Source of the DNA: Mycolicibacterium tusciae JS617
GTDB lineage: Bacteria > Actinomycetota > Actinomycetes > Mycobacteriales > Mycobacteriaceae
DNA: 64,000 nucleotides
Assembly: GCF_000243415.2 (NCBI RefSeq)
Contig: NZ_KI912270.1
Location: 6,591,837 to 6,655,836 of the forward strand
Direction: 5' to 3'
Shown here: positions 7,137 to 14,194 of the stretch, one piece after another
Layout: each line of letters starts with the position of its first letter
Numbering within the stretch: position 1 is the first letter of the stretch
Notes under the pieces: model-generated
Seen by the model: the letters and a program-made list of their open reading frames with translations, nothing else
Databases searched by the model: none
Told to the model about the DNA's origin: nothing
Made by a program: the position numbers and the translations under genes

Positions 7137-8596
7137 TCGTCGACGACGTCACTCCCCTGCCGGCTGCTGAGGTCACCCACTGGGACGACGAGGCCGATGT
7201 CGTCATCGCCGGATTCGGCATCGCCGGAGCGGCCGCCGCTGTCGAGGCGACCCGCCACGGTGCCGACGTCCTGGTCCTCGAACGCACCGGGTCGTGGGGC
7301 GGTGCGGCGTCGATGGCGGGTGGCTTCATCTACCTCGGCGGCGGCACGCCAATCCAAAAGGCTTGCGGTTTCGAAGATTCCGTCGAGAACATGAAGGCGT
7401 TCCTCAACGTCGCGATGGGTCCCGGCGCCGACGAAAAGCGTGTCGCTGACTACTGCGACCACAGCCTCGACCATTTCGACTGGCTCGTCGAGAACGGCGT
7501 GGTGTTCAAGCCGGAATTCTTCGGCGAGCCCGGGTGGGAGCCGATGGGCGATCAGGGCCTGATGTACAGCGGCGGCGAGAACTCGTATCCGTTCAACACC
7601 ATCGCCACGCCCGCCCCACGCGGCCACCTCCCGCAGATGTCGAACAAGAAGCAGGGCGAGGCCAGCGCCGGATACATGCTGATGAAGCCGCTCGTCGAAA
7701 CCGCCACCGGCGCAGGCGCGCGGACGTTGTACGACGTGCGGGTGCAACGGTTGATCGTCGACTCCGACGGCCGAGTGGTCGGCGTCTTCGCTCGCCGCTA
7801 CGGCGAGGACGTGGCCGTCCGGGCCCGCCGCGGTGTGGTGCTGGCGATGGGCAGTTTCGCCTACAACGAGGCGATGGTCGCGCAGTATGCCCCGCGCATC
7901 GCCGGGCGCCCCGCCGCGTCGATCGAGCAGCACGACGGTCAGGCGATCAGGATGGCGCAGGCGCTGGGGGCCGATCTCGCCCACATGGACGCCACCGAGG
8001 TCGCGATCTTCATCGATCCGCAGCAGTTGGTCCGCGGCATCCTCGTCAACGGCCGGGGACAACGCTACGTCGCCGAGGACACCTACCCCGGGCGCGTCGG
8101 ACAACTCACGCTGTATCACCAGGACAACACGGCGTACCTGATCATCGACGGCGATGCGCAGGAGGAGGCGATGGCATCGCTGTCGCCGCAACTGATGATT
8201 CGCCCACCCAGCTGGGTATGTGACAGCGTCGCCGAACTCGAAGCCGAGATCGGCCTGCCGCCCGGTTCGTTGCAGACGACGGTGGCGGCGTACAACGAGG
8301 GCGCGGCCCGCGGCGAAGATCCGCTGCTACACAAGAAGGCGCAGTGGCTGCGTCCGATCGGATCTCCGGTGGGCGCGGTCGATCTTCGCGACAGCACGGG
8401 CGGCTTCACACTCGGCGGACTGCAGACCTCATTGGCCGGTGAAGTGCTTCACGTCAGCGGTCAACCCATCGCCGGGCTGTTCGCGGCCGGTCGCTGCACC
8501 GCGGGGCTCGCCGCGTGGGGCTACGCCAGCGGCGTATCGCTGGGCGACGGCAGCTTCTACGGCCGCCGGGCCGGCGGCAGCGCCGCTCAAGCCTGA
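7133..8596 (+). CDS. KstD-like FAD-binding dehydrogenase (fumarate reductase/3-ketosteroid dehydrogenase family)
   Basis: A 487-residue FAD flavoprotein of the fumarate-reductase/3-ketosteroid-dehydrogenase family. Visible: dinucleotide motif GFGIAGAAAAVEA near the N-terminus, WGGAASMAGGF for FAD, the central MGSFAYNEAM segment and the C-terminal AAGRCTAGLAAWGYASG flavin loop. It is shorter and more divergent than true KstD, so it may act on a different ring or as an ene-reductase. ATG 7133 overlaps the previous stop (ATGA), making it the third gene of the hydroxylase-dioxygenase-dehydrogenase operon. The operon has no obvious downstream partner before the IclR gene. Reaction (dehydrogenation beside a ketone) is inferred. 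Confidence 0.8.
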   Translation: MIVDDVTPLPAAEVTHWDDEADVVIAGFGIAGAAAAVEATRHGADVLVLERTGSWGGAASMAGGFIYLGGGTPIQKACGFEDSVENMKAFLNVAMGPGADEKRVADYCDHSLDHFDWLVENGVVFKPEFFGEPGWEPMGDQGLMYSGGENSYPFNTIATPAPRGHLPQMSNKKQGEASAGYMLMKPLVETATGAGARTLYDVRVQRLIVDSDGRVVGVFARRYGEDVAVRARRGVVLAMGSFAYNEAMVAQYAPRIAGRPAASIEQHDGQAIRMAQALGADLAHMDATEVAIFIDPQQLVRGILVNGRGQRYVAEDTYPGRVGQLTLYHQDNTAYLIIDGDAQEEAMASLSPQLMIRPPSWVCDSVAELEAEIGLPPGSLQTTVAAYNEGAARGEDPLLHKKAQWLRPIGSPVGAVDLRDSTGGFTLGGLQTSLAGEVLHVSGQPIAGLFAAGRCTAGLAAWGYASGVSLGDGSFYGRRAGGSAAQA

Positions 8597-8735
8597 CCAC
8601 CACGCAAATCCCGCGCCGGTGCCGCCGTTCGTACACCCGGGCGCTGACGCGGCCGGGAGCGCCTTCATTGCGCTGTGCCAGCGGCCGCATTCAACGATTT
8701 ATGTGACAGGCGGCACACACTATGGTACAAACAGG

Positions 8736-8756
8736 CATATTCCTATTAGGAATATG
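8736..8756. promoter_or_regulatory. perfect 9-bp inverted repeat, candidate IclR operator
   Basis: Arms CATATTCCT and AGGAATATG separated by ATT form a perfect palindrome in an AT-rich island of otherwise GC-rich DNA, 30 bases before the IclR-family start at 8787. Position and symmetry suggest an autoregulatory operator for the adjacent regulator. The last bases contain an in-frame ATG (8754) that I do not take as the start because a stronger ribosome-binding site precedes 8787. Confidence 0.65.
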
Positions 8757-8786
8757 ACCGACCAGTCGCAGCAGTCCGGAGGATCC

Positions 8787-9626
8787 ATGACACCGCCTGT
8801 CGAAACCCCCAGCGCAGTGATCGACCGCGTATCGCTCGTCCTCGACGCCTTCGACGGCCCCGGCCGGCTGACGCTGGCCCAGATCGTCCGACGCACCGGG
8901 TTGCCCCGCTCCTCAGCGCACCGCATGCTCGAGCGCCTGGTGCAACTGCGTTGGCTGCGTCGCAGCGGGCGCGACTACGAGTTGGGCATGCGCCTGGTGG
9001 AACTGGGCTCGCTGGCCGTGCATCAGGATCGGATGCACCGCGCCGCCCTGCCATTGCTGCACGATCTGCATCGCGCCACCGGCCTCGTCGTCCACTTGGC
9101 CGTCCTCGACGGGTCCGACGTCGTGTACCTGGAGAAGATCGGCGATGCGATGAGTGCGGCGCTTCCCAGCCGAGTGGGTGGGCGCCAGCCGGCCCACTGT
9201 TCGGGCGTCGGCAAGGCGATGCTGGCCTACAACACCGACGCGTGGGACGGGGTCGACCTCTCAAACCGCCGCACCCGCTACTCGATAAGCAACGCAGCGC
9301 AGCTGTCGACCGAACTGGCCAAGGTGCGTACGAATGGGGTCGCGTTCGACCGCGAAGAGTCACTGGCCGGATTCGGTTGTGTGGCAGCGGCGATCGGCGG
9401 ACCCAACGATGCGGTCGCCGCCGTGTCGGTATGCGGACCGATGAGCAGAATGGCGTTCGATCAGCGTCTCGTGGCGCCGGTGCGGATGACCGCGATGGGC
9501 ATCTGGCGCGACGTGGAGGACGGCCCGAAGCGGGTGGCCCCGACGCTGCAGCAGGCACGACCCCTTCGTGGCCGGCCGGCAGTGCGGCCGGTGGTTGTCC
9601 CGGAACCGGCGCTACAGTACGCGTGA
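8787..9626 (+). CDS. IclR-family transcriptional regulator
   Basis: A 279-residue IclR-type regulator: N-terminal winged helix-turn-helix (about residues 12-68, with LTLAQIVRRTGLPRSSAHRM) and a C-terminal effector domain (about 80-245) containing SGVGKAMLAY and REESLAGFGCVAAAI. IclR proteins often control aromatic or steroid catabolism and may activate or repress. ATG 8787 is preceded by GGAGGA at 8778-8783. A perfect palindrome (8736-8756) lies just upstream. The C-terminal about 30 residues are Pro/Arg-rich and outside the family core. The next gene, an esterase, starts 31 bases downstream and may be co-transcribed. It is a candidate regulator of the cluster. Confidence 0.88.
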   Translation: MTPPVETPSAVIDRVSLVLDAFDGPGRLTLAQIVRRTGLPRSSAHRMLERLVQLRWLRRSGRDYELGMRLVELGSLAVHQDRMHRAALPLLHDLHRATGLVVHLAVLDGSDVVYLEKIGDAMSAALPSRVGGRQPAHCSGVGKAMLAYNTDAWDGVDLSNRRTRYSISNAAQLSTELAKVRTNGVAFDREESLAGFGCVAAAIGGPNDAVAAVSVCGPMSRMAFDQRLVAPVRMTAMGIWRDVEDGPKRVAPTLQQARPLRGRPAVRPVVVPEPALQYA

Positions 9627-9657
9627 AGGCCGACGCACGAGCGAGAGTCGAGATTTG

Positions 9658-10608
9658 GTGCTAGACCCCCAGATCGCCCCGTTGATCGAGGCACTCGATT
9701 CCGGGTTCCCGCCCGTGCACACGATGTCCGGCGCCGAGGCGCGCGCAACGATTCGGTCGCGCTTCGTTCCCCCGCCGCGGCCCGAACCGGTTGGCGCCGT
9801 GAACGATGTGGAAATTCCCGGTGGCGACGGCCAACTCCGAGCGCGGATCTACCGGCCATCATCGGCCGAGCCGTTGCCGGTGGTGGTGTACGCGCACGGC
9901 GGGGGTTTCGTGTTCTGCGACGTCGACAGCCACGACGGACTCTGCCGCAACCTCGCGAATCTCATTCCCGCCGTGGTGGTCTCGGTTGACTACCGGCTCG
10001 CTCCCGAACACCGCTGGCCCGCTGCAGCCGACGACGTGTACACCGCGACGCGGTGGGCGGCGGACCACGCCGCTGAGATCGGCGGCGATCCGAACCGCGT
10101 CGTCGTCGCCGGGGACAGTGCGGGCGGCAATTTGGCGGCGGTGACGGCGCTGATGGCCCGAGACAACGGTGGACCGCAACTGGCTGCTCAACTATTGCTG
10201 TACCCGATGATGGCCGCCGACTTCGACACCGACTCATACCGGTTGTACGGCAACGGTTTCTACAACCCACGTCCCGCGCTGCAGTGGTACTGGGACCAGT
10301 ACGTCCCGTCGCACTCGGACCGCACCCATCCTTATGCGTCACCGTTGCATGCGGACCTGCAGGGACTGCCGCCGGCAGTCGTCGTCCTCGCGGGCCACGA
10401 TCCGCTGCGCGACGAGGGCGTCGCCTACACGGATGAGTTGGCACGCGCGGGTGTGCGGACCGCACGATGCGACTTCGACGGCGGCATCCACGGTTTCATG
10501 ACGATGCCGATGCTCGACATCGCGCACGAGGCCCGGCGCGCAGCGACCCGGGAATTGGCTCAGGTGCTCGCCGGTTCGCCGACTGGCGATGCGGAGGTGG
10601 CCCCATAA
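9658..10608 (+). CDS. HSL-family alpha/beta-hydrolase (esterase)
   Basis: A 316-residue hormone-sensitive-lipase-type esterase: oxyanion motif HGGGF (about 81-85), nucleophile GDSAGG, acid in AGHDPLRDEG and histidine in GGIHGF. Such enzymes hydrolyse short acyl esters or lactones, so it could open a Baeyer-Villiger product. GTG 9658 is preferred; TTG 9655 is also in frame, and no strong ribosome-binding site separates them. Follows the IclR gene by 31 bases. The last 49 bases overlap the 3' end of the convergent old-yellow-enzyme gene. Confidence 0.87.
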   Translation: MLDPQIAPLIEALDSGFPPVHTMSGAEARATIRSRFVPPPRPEPVGAVNDVEIPGGDGQLRARIYRPSSAEPLPVVVYAHGGGFVFCDVDSHDGLCRNLANLIPAVVVSVDYRLAPEHRWPAAADDVYTATRWAADHAAEIGGDPNRVVVAGDSAGGNLAAVTALMARDNGGPQLAAQLLLYPMMAADFDTDSYRLYGNGFYNPRPALQWYWDQYVPSHSDRTHPYASPLHADLQGLPPAVVVLAGHDPLRDEGVAYTDELARAGVRTARCDFDGGIHGFMTMPMLDIAHEARRAATRELAQVLAGSPTGDAEVAP

Positions 10609-11789
10609 CGCTGCTCGGGGTCGAGGACGCAGTGCGTGCGCCCGAACACCGTGACCATGCATTTGTTGTTGTGCGTGCACCGGCTGCGCACGGCGGGGTC
10701 CGTGATCATCATGTTGACGAGGCCGGGCTCCCGTAGGAGTGCTCGGCCAATGGCGACGAAGTCGAAGCCCTCGCGCAGCCCGGTCTGCACGTGGTCGAGA
10801 TTGGTGATGCCGCCCAGCAGAATCAATTTGGTGTGGCGAACCACCGGAACGAATTGCCGCGCAGCGTCGAGCATGTACAGGTCGCGGTACGGGTAGCTGC
10901 CCATGATTCGCTTGCCGGCCAACCGGACGCCCGGGCGCAGCGCCTGCGGCATCACCTTCGCAAATTCCCGAACCGGCACGTCACCGCGGAACAGGTACAT
11001 CGGCTTGTACACCGATGAACCCTGGGTCAGTTCGATGGCGTCCAAGCTGGCATCGCTGTCGAGCAATTGCACCGTGCGTAACGCCTCGTCGACCCAGATG
11101 CCGCCGGGCATACCGTCGTCCATGTTCACCTTCGCGGTAACGGCGATCTGGTCACCGACGACCTCGCGCACCCGTGCCGCGATCTCACGAACGAACCGCG
11201 ACCGGTTGTCGATCGAGCCACCGTAGCCGTCCTTGCGGCGGTTGATCAGCGGACTCAAAAACGAGCTCGGTAGATAGAGGTGGCCGAAATGCAGCTCGAC
11301 GGCGTCGAATCCCGCGTCGATCGCCACCTGCGCCGCGGTTGCGAATTGTTCGGTGACGGCTGTGATCTCGTCGCGCGTGATCTCGCGGCAGTAGGCGAAC
11401 GACGTCGGGTTGACGAACCGACTCGGGGCCACGGCGGTGACCCCGGTGAGCCGCTTCTGCGCGACGACACCGGCGTGGCCGAGCTGCGCGCAAATGGCCG
11501 CGCCCGCGCCGTGCACGGCGTCGGCCAGCTTCCGCAGGCCTGGCAGCGCCGCCGGACTCATCACGATCTGGCCGGGCGCGCTGGCACCTTCCTTCGACAC
11601 GCAGCAGTACGCGACCGTGGACATGCCGACGCCACCCTCGGCGAACGCGACGTGGAAGTCGATCAAATCGCCGGTGACCATGCCGTCGGGCGAGCGGCCC
11701 TCGGAAGTCGCCGCCTTGATCACGCGGTTGCGCAGCGTCACCGGTCCGAGCCGGGCGGGGGCGAACGGTTCGGCTGGGTGTGGGGTCAT
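10560..11789 (-). CDS. NADH:flavin oxidoreductase, old yellow enzyme family
   Basis: A 409-residue TIM-barrel FMN oxidoreductase. Visible: N-terminal LGPVTLRNRVIKAATSEG, substrate-side CAQLGHAG, AVELHFGHLYLPSSFLSP and RRKDGYGGSIDNRSRF, and the C-terminal FVAIGRALLREP. OYE enzymes reduce activated C=C bonds, and the 2,4-dienoyl-CoA reductase branch also does this. Histidines in ELHFGH replace the usual H-x-x-H/N site in part. ATG 11789 is chosen because the regulatory site is 44 bases upstream, close to the 42 of other leftward genes; TTG 11825 would overlap that region. Divergent from the gene at 11891, convergent with the esterase. Confidence 0.85.
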   Translation of the reverse strand: MTPHPAEPFAPARLGPVTLRNRVIKAATSEGRSPDGMVTGDLIDFHVAFAEGGVGMSTVAYCCVSKEGASAPGQIVMSPAALPGLRKLADAVHGAGAAICAQLGHAGVVAQKRLTGVTAVAPSRFVNPTSFAYCREITRDEITAVTEQFATAAQVAIDAGFDAVELHFGHLYLPSSFLSPLINRRKDGYGGSIDNRSRFVREIAARVREVVGDQIAVTAKVNMDDGMPGGIWVDEALRTVQLLDSDASLDAIELTQGSSVYKPMYLFRGDVPVREFAKVMPQALRPGVRLAGKRIMGSYPYRDLYMLDAARQFVPVVRHTKLILLGGITNLDHVQTGLREGFDFVAIGRALLREPGLVNMMITDPAVRSRCTHNNKCMVTVFGRTHCVLDPEQRYGATSASPVGEPAST

Positions 11790-11833
11790 CCGGACTACGG
11801 TGCGCGGTGTCGTGGCGGTGGTCAACTGTGTCG

Positions 11834-11849
11834 TCCCGATGGCCGGGAG
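11834..11849. promoter_or_regulatory. cluster regulatory site 4, divergent OYE/11891 promoter
   Basis: TCCCGATGGCCGGGAG; the TCCCG and CGGGA arms are exact complements around a 5-bp centre. It is 41 nt from ATG 11891 and 44 nt from ATG 11789. A -10-like TAACCT at 11879-11884 is six bases before ATG 11891, so that transcript is predicted to be leaderless. Confidence 0.62.
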
Positions 11850-11890
11850 CGTGTACGCAGGCAGCGGCCGGGCCGCCGTAACCTCCCCCC

Positions 11891-12232
11891 ATGGCCGAGG
11901 TGTTCGTCATCGATCGCATCGTCACCCGTCCGGGATGCGCACGGCAGTTCGTCGATACCTACCTCGCCGAATATGCGCCAGGCGCAAGAGATCGCGGGAT
12001 GACGTTACGAGAGATCCTGGTCAGCCCGCCGATTTGGTTCGCCGACCAGTCCAACGTCGTCACGGCCACCTGGACGCTGCCCAGCCCGCGAGCGTGGTGG
12101 GAGATGACGTGGAAGGGCAGGCCGGACCCGTCGCTCGGGCAGTGGTGGGAAGGCATAGCGCAGTTGATCGTGAAGCGAACCCGCAACGTCGCGGCGGCGG
12201 CCGACGACGTCGACGGGATGGGCAGTCTTTGA
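11891..12232 (+). CDS. small protein of unknown function, possible dimeric alpha/beta-barrel fold
   Basis: A 113-residue protein I cannot name. A first strand EVFVIDRIVTRPGC, a helix (ARQFVDTYLAEYAPG) and later strand WFADQSNVVTATWTL then a W-rich helix (AWWEMTWKG, QWWEGI) look like a ferredoxin-like alpha/beta barrel as in Dabb or NIPSNAP proteins. It is the first gene of a tight three-gene rightward unit and shares a base with the next start (TGATG at 12230-12234). Predicted leaderless from site 4. The setting inside a ring-degradation cluster suggests a role on an aromatic or steroid intermediate, but no catalytic residue can be assigned. Confidence 0.7.
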   Translation: MAEVFVIDRIVTRPGCARQFVDTYLAEYAPGARDRGMTLREILVSPPIWFADQSNVVTATWTLPSPRAWWEMTWKGRPDPSLGQWWEGIAQLIVKRTRNVAAAADDVDGMGSL

Positions 12233-12867
12233 TGGGCATGGTCAACGTCGTCCGCCTGATCGACACCGCCGACGAAACCTCCCGTGACGGTCTCGTGGAG
12301 GAACTGCGCGCGGCCGCGGCATCCAGCGGTGCCGAGCGTGCACTGGTTGCGCCGACGTTGCCCGGCGTGCGCAACGGCGGTGACATCCTCATGCACCTGC
12401 GGTTTCGACATCCGAGCGAATGGGATTCAGTCTCTGCGTCATTCGCCGAGATGCTTGCCGGTCCAGCGGTCCAGCGAGTCAATGGCGCCATCTACACCGG
12501 CGCTCCGGTCGTCGCTGCTGAGGATCACATGGATCACGGCACCGTGTACCGGACACTGCTGCTGCGTGTGCAACCCGGCACCGACGAGGCCACCGTGACG
12601 CGGTTCGAAGATGATCTTCGACTGCTCCCCCACTACGTCACCTCGATCTGCACGTGGCAACTCAGCCGTGTCGAGTCCGCAGTCGGAACCTCGTCGTGGA
12701 CCCACGTCTTCGAGCAGGAGTTCAAAGACCTCGACGGTTTGATGGGTCCGTACCTGATGCATCCGATCCACTGGGCCTATGTCGATCGCTGGTTCGACCC
12801 GGAATGCCCCGAGTTCATCGTGCGCGACCGCGTCTGCCACAGCTTCTGCCGATACGAGACCGTGTGA
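12232..12867 (+). CDS. uncharacterised protein, possible duplicated Dabb-like barrel
   Basis: A 211-residue protein without a clear name. It seems to contain two related halves: MVNVVRLIDTADETSRDGLVEEL then DILMHLRFRHPSEWDS, and VYRTLLLRVQPGTDEATVTRFEDDL then SICTWQLSRVE and a HVFEQEFKDLDGLMGPYLMHPIHW segment. The second half resembles the stress-responsive A/B-barrel (Dabb) family. Start ATG 12232 overlaps the previous stop; its own stop overlaps the GTG of the next gene. The conserved H-x-x-H (HPIHW) and C-rich terminus (CPEF, CHSFCRYE) might bind a metal or substrate. That is speculation from sequence alone. Confidence 0.7.
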   Translation: MGMVNVVRLIDTADETSRDGLVEELRAAAASSGAERALVAPTLPGVRNGGDILMHLRFRHPSEWDSVSASFAEMLAGPAVQRVNGAIYTGAPVVAAEDHMDHGTVYRTLLLRVQPGTDEATVTRFEDDLRLLPHYVTSICTWQLSRVESAVGTSSWTHVFEQEFKDLDGLMGPYLMHPIHWAYVDRWFDPECPEFIVRDRVCHSFCRYETV

Positions 12868-13301
12868 ATCCTGACGAGCTGCAGCGTCTTGTCGACGAAC
12901 GCGACATCGAGCGCGCGCTCTACACCGCTGCGCGCGCGATGGACGACCGCGACTGGACGGCGGTGGCCGAGGTGTTCGCCGCCGACGCGACCGCTGACCT
13001 CGGCACGGGACCGCTCGTCGGCAGCGCCGCCATCGTCGCACTCATTCGAAGCTATCTCGATGCGTGCGGGTCGACCCAGCACCTGCTGGGCAATGTGATC
13101 GTCGACGTCGCGGGAGACAAAGCGGTATCGCGGGCCTACGTCCACGACCTGCATCTGTCCGCCGATGGTTCGGAGCGCTTCTACACCATGGGCGACTACC
13201 ACGACAGCTGGGAGCGCCGGGCGGGCCAATGGCAGATCGTCGAGCGCACCAAGCTCAACCGCGCGCACGTCGGCTCGCTCGAGCATGTCTTCGGCGGGTG
13301 A
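12864..13301 (+). CDS. SnoaL-like polyketide-cyclase/ketosteroid-isomerase-fold protein
   Basis: A 145-residue protein with the NTF2-like (SnoaL) pattern: an N-terminal helix ERDIERALYTAARAMDDRDW, FAADATADLG, STQHLLGNVIVDV, and the closing strand GQWQIVERTKLNRAHVGS. This fold includes ketosteroid isomerase, dehydratases and small-subunit partners; the Asp/His pair usually involved appears as D in MDDRDW and H in TQHLLG. GTG 12864 overlaps the upstream stop (GTGA), giving tight coupling. It could isomerise or dehydrate an intermediate together with the two preceding proteins. It ends six bases before the end of the convergent SDR gene. Confidence 0.8.
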   Translation: MNPDELQRLVDERDIERALYTAARAMDDRDWTAVAEVFAADATADLGTGPLVGSAAIVALIRSYLDACGSTQHLLGNVIVDVAGDKAVSRAYVHDLHLSADGSERFYTMGDYHDSWERRAGQWQIVERTKLNRAHVGSLEHVFGG

Positions 13302-13306
13302 TTTTG

Positions 13307-14194
13307 CTACATGCCGGCGGGCAGGATGTTCGGGTTCGCCGTCGCCGGCGGTTCCAGCGGCGGCAGCAGCGTGGCGCCGTCGAGGCTGTGCACCGCAAGC
13401 TGTTGCGACCACGGATAGTGCAGGCTGAACGCGACGAGACCGGTGCGTTCGGCGGCGGGCCGATGGCACATCGCCAGCACCGTCTCGGCCAGGTACTCCA
13501 CCGGTTCGGTCGGAAACGCATCCGGAATCAGTTGTGAGGCACCGGGTGTACGTATCGCCGTGGACGGTCCCACACAATTGACGGCGATATCATCGTCGAG
13601 CAGCTCCGCCGCAATCCCCTGGGTGAACCGGTGCAGCGCCGCCTTGCACGATGCATAGATGACGTCGCCCGACGTCTTGTTGTATTCGCGGTACGGCCGT
13701 ACCGGCGCGACGCCGGTCACCGAACCGATGTTGACGATCCAGCCCGCACCTTGCTTGCGCATATGCGGCACGGCGGTCCGGGCGAGGACGAAGGGCGTCC
13801 GCAGGTAGTGCTCGACGGTACGGTCGAAGGTCTCCATGCTCATTTTCTCGACCACCGAGTAGTCGGCGAAACCCGCGTTGTTGACCAGGATGTCGAGTGC
13901 CCCGGCGCGCTCGACGACCTCGTCGACCAAACGGTGTCGCAGTTCGGCATTTTCGAGGTCGGCGGCGATCCCGAGTGCCTTGCCGCCGGCTCGTTCGATC
14001 AGCTCGATGGTCTCGGCGATGGTGCCCGGCAGCGCGGTCGACGCACCACTGCGTATCGACGCCGACGGTTCGAACGAGCGGGCCGTGACGACGACGGTGG
14101 CACCTTCGGCCGCCAGTCGCTGCGCCACCGCACGTCCGATGCCGCGACTGCTGCCTGTGACCAACGCGGTCTTGCCTGCCAACAGTGAAGTCAT
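13307..14194 (-). CDS. SDR-family oxidoreductase
   Basis: A 295-residue SDR with TGSSRGIGRAVAQ, NNAG in ILVNNAGFADYS, catalytic Ser in NIGSVTG and a Tyr/Lys displaced by an insertion (REYNKTSGDVIYASCKAA), which may alter the active site. The substrate loop is long and there is a C-terminal tail (about 30 residues ending PNILPAGM) after the usual end. ATG 14194 overlaps the stop of the HAPMO-like monooxygenase by four bases, so it is the second gene of that leftward operon. Probably reduces or oxidises a ketone or alcohol next to the Baeyer-Villiger step. Confidence 0.83.
   Translation of the reverse strand: MTSLLAGKTALVTGSSRGIGRAVAQRLAAEGATVVVTARSFEPSASIRSGASTALPGTIAETIELIERAGGKALGIAADLENAELRHRLVDEVVERAGALDILVNNAGFADYSVVEKMSMETFDRTVEHYLRTPFVLARTAVPHMRKQGAGWIVNIGSVTGVAPVRPYREYNKTSGDVIYASCKAALHRFTQGIAAELLDDDIAVNCVGPSTAIRTPGASQLIPDAFPTEPVEYLAETVLAMCHRPAAERTGLVAFSLHYPWSQQLAVHSLDGATLLPPLEPPATANPNILPAGM

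Noticed and set aside
7085..8191. 368-codon minus-strand frame opposite the KstD-like gene
   Set aside because: No recognisable motifs. It is a GC-bias shadow of the coding strand.
8754..8786. ATG 8754 as a start for the IclR gene
   Set aside because: It lies inside the palindrome and lacks a ribosome-binding site; 8787 follows GGAGGA directly.
11790..11825. TTG 11825 start for the OYE gene
   Set aside because: It would add 12 residues before the family start and disrupt the spacing to the regulatory site. ATG 11789 is simpler.
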